NCBI GenBank assembly: GCA_020744225.1
Contig: JAGMWG010000002.1
Span: forward strand, 1,922,001 to 1,986,000
Length of the DNA stretch: 64,000 nucleotides
DNA from: Paraphoma chrysanthemicola
Lineage: Eukaryota > Ascomycota > Dothideomycetes > Pleosporales > Phaeosphaeriaceae
Direction: 5' to 3'
Numbering within the stretch: the first letter of the stretch is position 1; each line of letters begins with the position of its first letter. The position numbers were made by a program, and so were the translations under genes. The notes beneath the pieces were generated by a model. That model ran no database searches. It had not been told where the DNA came from and saw nothing but the letters and a program-made list of their open reading frames with translations. Below are positions 1 through 9,858 of the stretch, one piece after another.

Positions 1-1474
1 GGAGTCTTTTGTCAAAGTAGGGGTGCCGTTGAAGGTTCAAGACTGGGAGGCCGGGCGACAGATTCAACAAAAGCCAAGGCGAGCCGCCACAGTTGAAGGA
101 CCGGCGAAGACTGTCACGAAAGCAAGCAGAGCAAAACGCACAAAGACAACAGGAGATTTGCCTCAACCATCTATCAATCAATTTGCAAAAGTCACGAAAC
201 CTGGGGCCAAGCTATCTCGCGCTTTGGAGAAAGCCCAAAAGCCCGTGGATGATGCGCCGTTACCGCGAGCTCAACAAAGTGCGTCGTCACAAGTGGATGT
301 GCTCAATCTGATCTCCTCGTCACCTGTGCGAGAGCCAAGTACAACAGCTGCATCGCGACCGATCCGTAACAAGTCGCCTTCGCCAGTATTGCAAGACTTG
401 CCTGTCAGTGTCACAAGGAGAAGAAGAGGGCCAATGCAACGATCGCAAACGCTTCCAACCACAACAAGTACTTATTTCGAGCGGCCTGATACGCCTCCGC
501 TGCCCGACATAGTCGAAACCCTGGATCTACTGAGCTCACCTGTGCGCCCATTGCTATCACGACTACCTGCAAAGGAAACAAAGAACCATGGGCGTAAGCC
601 ATTCGAGTCGAGGGCACACCGTGGTACATCAGTGTTGTCGTCGCCTGGCAAGACACGACAAACCACTTTAGATGCGTGGAGAGCATCTGCAACACCAACG
701 AAGTTCCGTGACACTCAAACAGCGATCGACACGACGCCAATACTGGCTCCAGAGCTACGGCCATCGAAAAATGAGGTTGACGAACTCGATTTGACATTAT
801 CTTCGCCCCTGAAAGCACCCGCAGCGAGGCCAGAATCGAGCAACTGCACGAATCCACGGCGGACAAAGCCAAAAGCGGCTGCACGCCCACCATTGACATC
901 AATCTCGTCTAATGCATCGTCGCACTCGACTTCTTCGACAGGCTCGGCGCGAGCGAAGACTTCAAAAGAAGCCTCTGCAGCGATACGCAGCCGTCGCACA
1001 TCACCCCGATTGCGAAAGACAAAATCTGCCTCGCCCGAAGTTGACGCCTTAGATCTCGTCTCGCCGCAACCTGCCGCAGCAAAGACCGTATCTACGGAAG
1101 TCGACGTCTTGGACCTGTCCCTGCTCTCTTCGCCCGCAGTCTCGAATGCACTTCCCGAACCTAGTCCAATTGCCGCTATATCTCCACCACCCACCCACAA
1201 CCCCCCATTGATATCAAACCTCCGTCGCTCGCCCCGCAACCATACATCCACTTCTCCCGACCCTCCGTCGCGCGTCTCACCGCCTGCAGCATGGAAAGCC
1301 CGCGAAAAGAAGAAGCGCCAGATCATTCTGCGCAAGAGCGTCGCAGGCGCGTGGGACTTTGTTGATGTCGACAGTCCGCAGAAAGCGACGGCAGGAGCTG
1401 CAGATTCGGTGCCCAAGGGCAAGGATAGGCGGAAGTGGAGGGAGAGCGAGGTTGACTTTCTGGACTTGAGCTAG
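1..1474 (+). CDS. C-terminal part of a probable XPG/GEN1-YEN1-like nuclease (5' truncated by window edge)
   Basis: The frame is open from the first bases of the window, so the start lies outside; 490 residues are visible and the stop is TAG at 1472-1474. The first residues (FVKVGVPLKVQDWEAG) resemble, from memory, the conserved stretch at the end of the folded C-terminal domain of fungal GEN1/YEN1-type Holliday-junction resolvases; this is family recall, not a search result. The remainder is disordered, rich in Ser, Pro, Lys and Arg. It carries six copies of a VDxLDL motif, mostly followed by SSP (DNA near 292, 511, 776, 1040, 1099 and 1451, the last forming the C-terminus). Such motifs look like SUMO-interacting cores next to proline-directed phosphorylation sites. 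No catalytic residues are in view, so the identity rests on one short block. Another disordered nuclear protein is possible. Confidence 0.5.
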   Translation, partial: ESFVKVGVPLKVQDWEAGRQIQQKPRRAATVEGPAKTVTKASRAKRTKTTGDLPQPSINQFAKVTKPGAKLSRALEKAQKPVDDAPLPRAQQSASSQVDVLNLISSSPVREPSTTAASRPIRNKSPSPVLQDLPVSVTRRRRGPMQRSQTLPTTTSTYFERPDTPPLPDIVETLDLLSSPVRPLLSRLPAKETKNHGRKPFESRAHRGTSVLSSPGKTRQTTLDAWRASATPTKFRDTQTAIDTTPILAPELRPSKNEVDELDLTLSSPLKAPAARPESSNCTNPRRTKPKAAARPPLTSISSNASSHSTSSTGSARAKTSKEASAAIRSRRTSPRLRKTKSASPEVDALDLVSPQPAAAKTVSTEVDVLDLSLLSSPAVSNALPEPSPIAAISPPPTHNPPLISNLRRSPRNHTSTSPDPPSRVSPPAAWKAREKKKRQIILRKSVAGAWDFVDVDSPQKATAGAADSVPKGKDRRKWRESEVDFLDLS

Positions 1475-2022
1475 TCGGGAGGAAGTGTGGTGTAGTGTAT
1501 TGTTCTTGATTATGAAAATCATGATGATGTAGAATATGAAGAAATGAACAGCGTTGTATATGCATTCATTTAAGTTTGATGATCATTGAATGTGGTGTTA
1601 CTAGTGTGAGACTGCGGCACCATGCAATGTCGGCTTCAGGAGCGCACATTATTGTGCGCTACTTCAGCAGCACAACTCTGCCACTTGCAAAATAGATTAT
1701 TGTGCTCGCAAACACTTGTGTGGTTTTTTTTTTGATTTCTTTTGAGGTGTACGTATGGTAACTAGGAGGTGGTGGTGGTGCACTTCCCAAGCCCAAGAGC
1801 AAAAATAAACTAACTGTACGGCTTGTCTCAAGACTATGCCAAAGGACGCTCGGCACACGTAAAATGTATCTTAATTGTGATTCAGGTTGCTGCCATTCAT
1901 GTGTATGTACACAACTATTCAAAAGCTACCATGCACATAGGTCCAAGTCTTACCTGGACGCAAAAATCAATAAGTACGATGCCTGTACCTTGCAAGCCCA
2001 CTTATCGCGGTTGGTAAGGCGT
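1475..2022. other. Intergenic, no gene seen
   Basis: 3' flank of the upstream gene followed by AT-rich DNA with a short T tract near 1722-1731. I see no supported gene here. Confidence 0.5.
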
Positions 2023-2038
2023 AAAAAAGGGCAAAAAA
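2023..2038 (-). terminator. Probable RNA polymerase III terminator (two T6 runs)
   Basis: Read on the minus strand, two runs of six T (2038-2033 and 2028-2023) lie 8 nt beyond the tRNA 3' end. Oligo-T of this length is a standard Pol III stop, which supports the locus having been a Pol III-transcribed gene. Confidence 0.7.
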
Positions 2039-2045
2039 GAAGATG

Positions 2046-2199
2046 GGGCCTGACCGGGATTCGACTGTACGAATGTTAGACATCCTTCGTGTGCGAATCT
2101 TTTTGGATGAAACTTACACCCGGGGCCTCCTGCAGAATAGGCTTGGACTCGAGAACGAGCTGTCCCAAAGCAGGAATCATACCACTAGACCATCAGGCC
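2046..2199 (-). tRNA. tRNA-Pro(UGG) with canonical anticodon intron and an extra 53-nt T-loop insertion
   Basis: The tRNA body reads from G1 at 2199 to the discriminator C at 2046. The acceptor stem is a perfect 7 bp (GGCCTGA/TCAGGCC). The D arm and A box (TGGTCTAGTGG, 2192-2182) match eukaryotic tRNA-Pro. The anticodon stem CCTGC/GCAGG is intact and the loop reads TTTGGG with anticodon TGG at 2167-2165. A 29-nt intron (2163-2135) sits at the canonical 37/38 position. The T stem CCGGG/CCCGG is intact, but the T-loop is split after its first T by a 53-nt insertion at 2117-2065. With the insertion removed, the loop becomes TTCGAAT and the B box GGTTCGAATCC. As it stands the Pol III B box is broken, so the gene is either inactive, expressed by an unusual route, or a recent casualty of insertion. 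Confidence 0.85.
2065..2117 (-). other. 53-nt spliceosomal-type intron inside the tRNA T-loop
   Basis: Minus-strand sequence begins GTAAGT (2117-2112), ends TACAG (2069-2065), and has the branch-point-like TCTAAC at 2080-2075, about ten bases before the 3' end. This is the arrangement of short fungal spliceosomal introns (46-64 nt is usual in this window). Internally it can fold: CATCC (2109-2105) pairs with GGATG (2085-2081), and TTCG (2097-2094) with CGAA (2089-2086) around a CACA loop, with a 7-nt A-rich bulge. Strong internal hairpins are reported for introner-like elements of some Dothideomycetes; assignment to that class is inference. Confidence 0.7.
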
Positions 2200-3166
2200 G
2201 TAAACCACTCTGTTGGAGATGGTAAATCGCTCTGTGAGAGATGATTGATGGCAAAGTCTGAAAATGGCTAACTTATATACTTGGCAATAAAGGAACAGCA
2301 GAAAACCAGGAAAACTCTGCACAAGCGTATCTGAAACCAGTCATCAGGCGTTATTTGAGTGGAATGAGGGGAAGTGGGCTGTGCCAGATGATCAAGTGCC
2401 GAATGTGCCGTCTTGTCAGCCCCTTAGCCGGTGCAGCACAGACCCCCTTGCATTGCGCCAGCCTTTGGAAAACCATGAACTTTAAGCTTTCTAAAAGTCC
2501 CCTACCCATCTGAAAGTCTCCTTATCTAGTGATCGAGCAGGCCCGTTGTCTCCATATTTTTAAAGTGCTTGCGCGCACCAATGGGCATCGAGAAGTATTG
2601 CCGTGCTGGCAGCAGTGGCACTGGACACATTACAGCCGCTTGTAGCTCTCTAGGGACTTGCAAAGTCCTTCTTCAGACTATGCGCATTGGGTGCTGAAGA
2701 ATCTTATGGTATCATAGGTAGTGAGGGTGTCCTAATCTTGCGAGGCATGATTCCGCAAGCTGGTACTTTCTCGTGCGCGGTCAAGGAATACGACACCCAA
2801 TTTGCGTACGAAGACAGGGACAAGCTCGCAGAGGTACTTGCGCAATTGATAAGATTGTTGGGCTTTTTTTCGCTCTGCGATTCTACATTAAGGTCAAAGA
2901 CTTGGACAGCGCAGCCCAGTCGCTGCCACACTTGCTGCAATCCACATTATCTGCAGGGATCTCTAGGCATGGAGAATACCCGTGCGCCAGGCAGCTGCCT
3001 CGGGGATCCTGGCAGAACTACTTAGTGAATGGATTGGCCCACTACAAATCTTGCTAGTAAATCATGGACTTGTAAAAAGCGATAGGAGCATAAGTCTTCC
3101 AGCTCCGAACTATACCACTGTACCGACATCTCGATTGACGTTGATCGGCCACGGAGAATCGTCGAG
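2200..3166. other. Intergenic; possible degenerate coding remnant at about 2690-3057
   Basis: No intact gene is supported. Around 2760-3057 two overlapping frames give protein-like stretches that could be joined by one frameshift at a T7 run near 2867-2873. No family was recognised, so this stays unannotated. Confidence 0.35.
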
Positions 3167-4371
3167 ATGGGCTCCTTTCTCTCCTACGAAGTTCCACCAC
3201 CCCGTCCGCCTCGGAAATATCTGCTTTCTTTCCCCGAAGAGGACTTTCCCAAAGAAGCAAGCAGAGCTCCCGAGGATGTGGAGGACTGGTATTCTGATTT
3301 CCTCGAAACATTGGTCTGCCTTCCTCACAAAGACGGCAAAAGTATACTTATCGTGGATACACCTGACTACTTTGTACCCGACTCACGGACAAGGCCGGGT
3401 TGGGCTCGCAAGCGCTTAAGTAAAGCCTACGAGCTCTTTGGTGATGGTCATCCCAGAATCGTCCGGTACGTTACGTCTCAGCGGTTTTTGATGCTTTGCA
3501 CTCATCAAGCCAGCTACCTCGGGCCGTTGGAGAGCGGCATTGGTGTCATCGTCGAGAAGCTCGAGCCAGGGCCCATCGCGTGGGAGTCAATTCCAGCATT
3601 GACCGTGCCTCTGCCGCAAGAACTGTCACGAAATGACAGATTGTTGCTGTGTCTGTACTACCGATGGGCTTTGCAGGTGCTCTCGGCTTTCAAATTCGCC
3701 CACTCCCGATCGGTGTTCATCAGAAACTTTTGTTCACGGCTTGTGTGGCTGCGGTCTGATTACTCTCTCGCACTAACAGGCTTTATTGCCGCCTCAGCAC
3801 CAGAAATTGAGGAAGAAAGCAGACGAGACGGGATAGCGAGCGCACGGGAGAGGTTACAAGATTCTGCCCAGCCGTACCCGATCTCGCTGGAAGAGTTTGA
3901 TCGCAGGGTCAAGGAAGAAAAGTACTCGCCCTGCCCGTTCAGCGACGGCGAGTGGATTATAGACGGCAATGTGTCTGACGATCTATATGAATGCGGTACT
4001 GAGAACGGCAGTGTCAAAGAAGACCTGTGAGTACCGCCTATTGATCTTCAAGTCTACGCTAACGAGACATGGAATTCAGGCACTATTGGGCCGTTTTCGT
4101 CAAGTGCCTCATGAACGATGTATCCGCAGATGTATACACATCACACTACGAAATACCCAGCGAAATTGAAGACGCACGTTTGAGCACTATTACAGCCAAC
4201 GCAATGAACGGTCGCTACGAGAGTGCTATTGAGATCATTCAGGACGTCAAAGCTGCGGCCTTGCAGATGGGAATCAAGATCGTCGGTGATGATGAGGTCG
4301 ACATTGATGATAAGTGGGAAAATGTCTTCGAAGTATGTGAGAGGCGACTGCGCTTCCGGAAACAGGATTGA
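3167..4371 (+). CDS. Pseudokinase-like conserved fungal protein
   Basis: Two exons, 3167-4026 and 4080-4371, separated by a 53-nt intron (GTGAGT ... GCTAAC ... TTCAG); the join gives 383 residues ending RLRFRKQD. The start MGSFLS fits an N-myristoylation site (Gly2, Ser6), suggesting membrane association. The middle has a kinase-like layout: a long helix (LLLCLYYRWALQVLSAFKFAHS) followed by a beta-strand segment where protein kinases carry HRD and DFG. Here the sequence reads HSRSVFIRNF and LALTGFIA, so both catalytic aspartates are missing. I infer a pseudokinase or a degenerate kinase-fold protein of the kind common in filamentous fungi. Without a structure or profile search the fold is tentative. 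Confidence 0.65.
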
Positions 4372-7242
4372 ACCTGCACGGGAAGCTACGACTGTATAAT
4401 ATGGCCTAGTATCAGGAGTGAAGGCCAGTGGAGATATTCCAATTGGTTTCCTGATCACCGGACCTGGCAAGGTGAATGAAGCACGCCCCAATCAAATATA
4501 GTATCTTGTGTGCACGGTTTGACACTCATTTCCACGGCCAGATGCCAACGATCCAGGCTTAGAGGTCGGAAAGTGCTGGAATACAGCGGCCAACACCGTC
4601 ATATACGATCTTCTGCACGCTGGTGACGAGCAGCTCATGTACGTGAGAGTCTGGCATGGTCTTCACGGATTGGAACTTGAGGTTTACAAGACAATAACCC
4701 ATTGCCGACCTAAGTATCGATTGTACTGTGACTTTCTCAGATAACAAAAGTCCCTGCAGGACATTCTTGTATGCTGCGAATACAAAGAACGAGTCACTCC
4801 CTTCCAATTAGTGAGCAGCAATCTGGTTGCGCCAACTGTTTTGACTACTTCCAAATTTATTCCTGCTGTGTGACACAATGTCTGCTCGCCATACAATCAG
4901 GTAAAGCAGCCAAGATAGCTTGCAATATATCAAAGAGTCTGCTTGCCAAAGCATGCTGAAATCATGCCCCTGATGCAGCTTATGCTCCATAATGGCGTGA
5001 CTGCTGACTGTGCAGGCGCGCGTACAGTCGGAGCTCAATGTCAGCGGATAACCAGGTTGCCGGTGTACAACATACGGCTTGACAACTCCCGTATCGCTGT
5101 GTAGTTGTTATTCTGTGGCCAACTCCTGGAGTTCCCCGCTTGAGACGTTCAGGTCGCACGAGTACAGCAAATTTACCAGCATGTAGGCGAGCGCTATTTA
5201 CGCATGGCGGACGACACGAACCCTGAGAAATCTGAATCTGCGCGCTTCGAACTCTCTGTCACCAAATCATGTCCCCCGAATAGCAGCGCGAAGTCCTGTT
5301 TGGATTGCTAGTATCATGCCTTGAGCTATTACTGCGTCGAGCAGAAGGGTTTGCTGACCCTATGTGCAGCCATGCTGTACCATCGCATTCTACCATACAC
5401 TAGAAATTTCGCCACTTCGCACGTGTCCAAAACTGGGTAGAACATCAGATAGATTTGTCTTGGCAACCGTGCTGGTGCGGTACCCGGTCACTGTCGTTCG
5501 ACCATGCCATGATCCATGGAGATCAGTTCCCAGGTGGCGCCCAATTGTCATCGTAAATATCTCTTCTGCCAGCGCATTGTTTCGATTCGCGCCTGAGTGC
5601 CTAAGTGTTAAGGCTCTGTGTCTTTTTTTAGAAACTTCTCCAGCCTCTCTCCAGTTCTACCATCTCCTTGAGACCGCCACCGAGGCGTGGTAGCATTCCT
5701 TCACGACCACATCCGGCCGCTTTCTTCACCCTCGATCATCATAGAGACCGTTTTTCCAGCCTCTCCATGGTGTTCGAAACTTCTCGTGTCGTGGGTAAGC
5801 GCAGGACCCGAGTGTTTCCCCATGCACCCAAGAGGGGACCGGGCGCAGGCGGCTACAGAAGATAGACCTGCGGCTGTCAGAACGGAAACACCAAATCTCC
5901 GAACGAATAAGAATATCGTGGCGTTTCTATAGTAGTCATGAGCGCAAACAACAAGCCCAATCAGGGGTTGGAGAAGGCTCCGGGAGCGTCGTCGTAGCCG
6001 CGTCCGACGTTGGGTGCATCTCACACACCTACGCCACTACAACCACGCGTATCGTAGAGTCACATTGCCGAATAGGATGACAAGCTTCAAGCCATAGCGG
6101 TATCAAGGCAGTCAGCCAAGGGTGACGATGTTGTAGGTGGGGAAGGCTAGAAGAAAAACGATCGCTGCGTTACTCAAAGGCTAAGTAAAGGTACTCATTC
6201 CCGATGAGCAAGTCGTCACGTGTGTTCTAGCGTGGATTCCTACTTGGAGAGCTTCCATGGAAGAACGATGACAATGTCGTGGTACCGAAGAACGTTGTGC
6301 CGATAATCGATAAGATCGTTTTATTCGCGCGTTGTCATTGGACGACTAAAAATAATGTTAAGCGCGGAGCGCCGCCGCTGATCCTCCACGCGATCCACCG
6401 CACGAGCCAATACCCCACCTCGAAAACGTCCAGAGTGTTGGTTTCTTCACCGTTTTCATTACCACTACTACGCCGCAAACTATCATGCGTTGACCAAATA
6501 GGCTCGCGTCAAGGACGCTCATTCGTCGGTGCAGCATAAACAACACTGATCTCTGACTACTGCGCCGTCATGTTCGTTTCAAGGACGATGAGGCTCGAAG
6601 CGCCTATCTAACTGTGCCTCATCGTCATCATCGACTTGACCGCACGAGGGGGCCAGATGCTAATAATATGCCAACGTGCATATGTTTGCATATGTTCTCC
6701 ATCTGGCGGCGGCAACAGGATATACTAGGCTGGCTATCCGGCCAGGCCAGCGCTTATACTACTGCCCTGTACGGCTTCACCCTCACCGGTGACCCGGCCC
6801 TACAGCACCCGACGCCCTCGCCGCACGCAGGTGTCCTGGAAACAGCCCTCAGCCTCTTTTCTTGGCACATATTCATGGAGGCTGGCACGGTCCTTGCGCC
6901 TAGGCTGAAGTGTGAATGGTCGATCGGCTCGGTAATGCACCAATTTCTAGAACGAAGGCATAGTTGGCATGCACGCCGCAGTAGCAGCAGTGTTTGATGT
7001 TTCACGCACACTCCAATCATGAACTTGGGCGGCGGGGCTTTTACATGAACCTGCATAGATTATAGTTGGAAGGTAAGAACCTCAGTGAGTGACTGCAGTA
7101 CCAGTCAGCCTTGGATTGCATCCTCTGTCCGTCGACTCGAAACCATACAGTTTCCATATTCCCTCGACAGAGCTGGTTGATCCCGCGTTCTTACTTTTAT
7201 TTCATGCCGTATCCTATTTCTGTCCCAGGTCAGGCATCGAGT
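4372..7242. other. Long intergenic stretch, no supported gene
   Basis: 2.9 kb without a frame that shows a recognisable domain, signal peptide plus introns, or codon pattern that I trust. Several short frames exist (for example minus 4807-4559 and plus 6614-6997) but none could be tied to a family. Bases just before 7243 are the presumed leader of the next gene. Confidence 0.45.
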
Positions 7243-9681
7243 ATGTCTGGTCCAAAGCGCAGCCCCTCCTTATGGCCGTCGTTCCCAGGCATCCCAATCT
7301 ACCTTGAGACTCACGATGAGAGAAACGCCCCCAAGACGTATGGCACTACACCCACAACACCTACAACGCCAGAGATTGCTCCCAATGGGAAGGCAACCTA
7401 TCTTAGCCCAGCCGATGCTGTTATCCCCCAACCACCATCTCCCATCGACCCTAGCCCGACCACCACGATCCAAACATCCAGTGATCGTTCCGCTATCTGG
7501 CCTATCCCTGAACCGCCACCAGAGGTGATCCAGCCTCCAGTACGGCGTCCGCTACTTCGGTTCTTCCCTGCTGATCGACCGAGAGTGAGACTTGATAGAC
7601 TGAGTGTCAACACTGCTTTCGAGAAACATCAATCGGAGAAGGCCAGCATGAAGGAGGAGACCAAGCAGGATTTTGGTCTCGGTATCCGTAACACGCCAGC
7701 TAAGCCACCCTCCATCCGTATACAACCACCACCATTCGAGAATGAAAAGAGCGAACCGAATCCAAACATTGCTCAGCGAATTGAGGAAAAGCTATGGCGC
7801 TACAGTTCTTCAGGCAACGTCTTCGAAAGATGGTTGCTTGAGATTGTTAGCTGGTTCATAAGTGCAATATGCATGGGAGCTATTATAGCTTCCCTCATTG
7901 TGCTTCAAGACAAACCGGCATCCAAATGGCCATTTGATGGCGTTGGACTTACACTCAATGCCTTTGTCTCCATCCTCTCTCGCATTGCTGGTGCTGCCCT
8001 TCTCCTACCTGTTGCCGAGGCGCTTGGCCAACTCAAGTGGATATGGTTCGTCAAAGGGGATTCCAAGAAGATGTGGGACTTTGAGATGTTTGATAATGCA
8101 TCTAGAGGTCCGTGGGGGGCACTCCTACTCCTCATACATACTAAGGGAAAGACTATTGCCGCTTTGGGAGCGCTTGTCACCATATTTGCGCTGGCTCTCG
8201 ATCCATTCTTCCAACAGGTTGTGGCCTTTCCTGAACGGTGGACCTTGGAGAAGGCAACAAGCTCGATTTCACGTGCGGTGCGATACGAGCCTCCGCTCAA
8301 TAACGATTACCTGAACGGAGTACAATCCGTCACTTTGGACAATCCCATGGTGGCTGCCACAGATCCTTTCTGGACCGGAAATGGCACACAGCCGGTACCT
8401 TTCGGCAACGGTTCTCGTGTCGAATTTCCACTATCTTGCCCAAGCAGTAACTGCACGTGGCCGAGCTATGAGACGCTTGGTATGTGTAGCCAGTGTGTTG
8501 AGACGCCTGATCTCCTCACCTTTCGATGCATATATACCCGCGTTGATTGGATCTCCACACTCAATGAAACCGTATCTTCGTATCCGAACTCGACCGTTTG
8601 CGGGTACTTCCTGAATGCGACAAGTACTGAGCCCGTCCTCATGTCTGGATACATGGTGGAAGAGGACGGTAAGACAAAGGGTGAAGCGCTGCTGATGCGG
8701 AGTCTCCCTTTGGTGTCGAATATGATGAAGACTCCGTTGTGGGGCGTCGGTTCTATCCACTTCAAAGATGTTCGCGATCCTATTGTCGATGCTCTCATAT
8801 CTAGCACTACGAACATCTCCGACGTATATGCAGATAAGCCACCACTGCTGCAAGAGTGTGTCGTGTCTTGGTGTGTGAAGACTATGCAATCGTCATACTT
8901 CATGGGTACGTACAAGGAAGAGGTTACACGCACGTACCTCAACACCTCTCAAGGATCCTTTCCATGGACAGTCACCTACTTCGAGGACGAAGATAGCTAC
9001 TACACGGATTATTTGCGCAACGTGACAATTGATGCTCCTTCCACGGGCGGAAACTTCTCAGAGTACGGTTGGGGAATCAACAACGACACCATGTTACAGA
9101 CGTCAGATGTATTCGGTCGAATGTTCCCATCGTTCACTTCTATTGTGAACGCATCGTCCGGTGAAGTTTTCCGCTGGCGCACTGGATCCGCAACATTGGT
9201 CAGAACCAAATTCCTCGATTACAATCCATGGCTTATACCGAACAATGTGACCCACCACCTGGAGCGGCTCTGTGACGCAATCACCAGTGTCGTCCGCTCG
9301 ATGCCGAATAGTGACGAAGTGATTGGCAGAGCTTGGAACCAGGAGGTGTATGTGGATGTTCGCTGGGCTTGGTTATCCCTGCCACTTGGTCTGCTGCTAT
9401 TCAGTTGTGTGTTCCTGATTGCAACAGTCATCAGGAGCGCCATGGAGAAAGACCAGATCAGCATAAGGAAAAATTCAGCTATAGCTACATTGCTGTATGG
9501 GTTTCCAGACCACTATCAGAAGCGCCTTGCAAAGTCCAACTCGAAAGGTACTCCTCGCGCCAAAGCCAAAGAGCTGAAAGTCAGACTGTCGGCTACGAGA
9601 GGCTGGAGAGCTTCGGAGCTCGGATTTTCGCCCATGACGCCGAAGGCCCCGAAGAACGTGCCACCGCCAGGGTGGATTTGA
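7243..9681 (+). CDS. DUF3176 membrane protein, paralogue A
   Basis: Single exon. I chose the ATG at 7243 (MSGPKRSP, 812 residues); the frame stays open upstream to 7111, adding 44 residues of doubtful value. A Pro/Thr-rich cytosolic-looking N-terminus (~190 residues) is followed by three hydrophobic segments at about 198-222, 238-262 and 304-327, a long Cys-containing domain with many N-glycosylation sequons, then a last membrane helix near 711-731 and a short tail. Family hallmarks are the stretch around WDFEMFDNASRGPWG after helix 2, FFQQVV after helix 3, CGYFLNAT, and FNPW/YNPW-type followed by PNNVTHH. This matches DUF3176 (PF11374), known only as fungal multi-pass membrane proteins of unknown function. 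First of four same-strand copies and the only one without an intron. Confidence 0.88.
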   Translation: MSGPKRSPSLWPSFPGIPIYLETHDERNAPKTYGTTPTTPTTPEIAPNGKATYLSPADAVIPQPPSPIDPSPTTTIQTSSDRSAIWPIPEPPPEVIQPPVRRPLLRFFPADRPRVRLDRLSVNTAFEKHQSEKASMKEETKQDFGLGIRNTPAKPPSIRIQPPPFENEKSEPNPNIAQRIEEKLWRYSSSGNVFERWLLEIVSWFISAICMGAIIASLIVLQDKPASKWPFDGVGLTLNAFVSILSRIAGAALLLPVAEALGQLKWIWFVKGDSKKMWDFEMFDNASRGPWGALLLLIHTKGKTIAALGALVTIFALALDPFFQQVVAFPERWTLEKATSSISRAVRYEPPLNNDYLNGVQSVTLDNPMVAATDPFWTGNGTQPVPFGNGSRVEFPLSCPSSNCTWPSYETLGMCSQCVETPDLLTFRCIYTRVDWISTLNETVSSYPNSTVCGYFLNATSTEPVLMSGYMVEEDGKTKGEALLMRSLPLVSNMMKTPLWGVGSIHFKDVRDPIVDALISSTTNISDVYADKPPLLQECVVSWCVKTMQSSYFMGTYKEEVTRTYLNTSQGSFPWTVTYFEDEDSYYTDYLRNVTIDAPSTGGNFSEYGWGINNDTMLQTSDVFGRMFPSFTSIVNASSGEVFRWRTGSATLVRTKFLDYNPWLIPNNVTHHLERLCDAITSVVRSMPNSDEVIGRAWNQEVYVDVRWAWLSLPLGLLLFSCVFLIATVIRSAMEKDQISIRKNSAIATLLYGFPDHYQKRLAKSNSKGTPRAKAKELKVRLSATRGWRASELGFSPMTPKAPKNVPPPGWI

Positions 9682-9858
9682 ACAGTCCGTCTTTCGCCTT
9701 CGGGAGGAGGTCCGTATTACAAAGGAGATGCGAGGTATTTCTCTAGCCAGAGGGACATCGTACCGGGTAAAAAGTTGAGAATATGAATCGCTCGATAGAA
9801 ATGAACTCGGTCTGCCTCCTCTTATGATCCGGTTGTTTCGGTTTGATGCGCCTCGATC

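Noticed and set aside
4559..4807. Minus-strand frame with plausible hydrophobic pattern
   Set aside because: Starts without ATG directly after a stop and cannot be joined to other exons with confidence.
6614..6997. 127-codon plus frame upstream of DUF3176 paralogue A
   Set aside because: No domain, no splice context; composition looks random.
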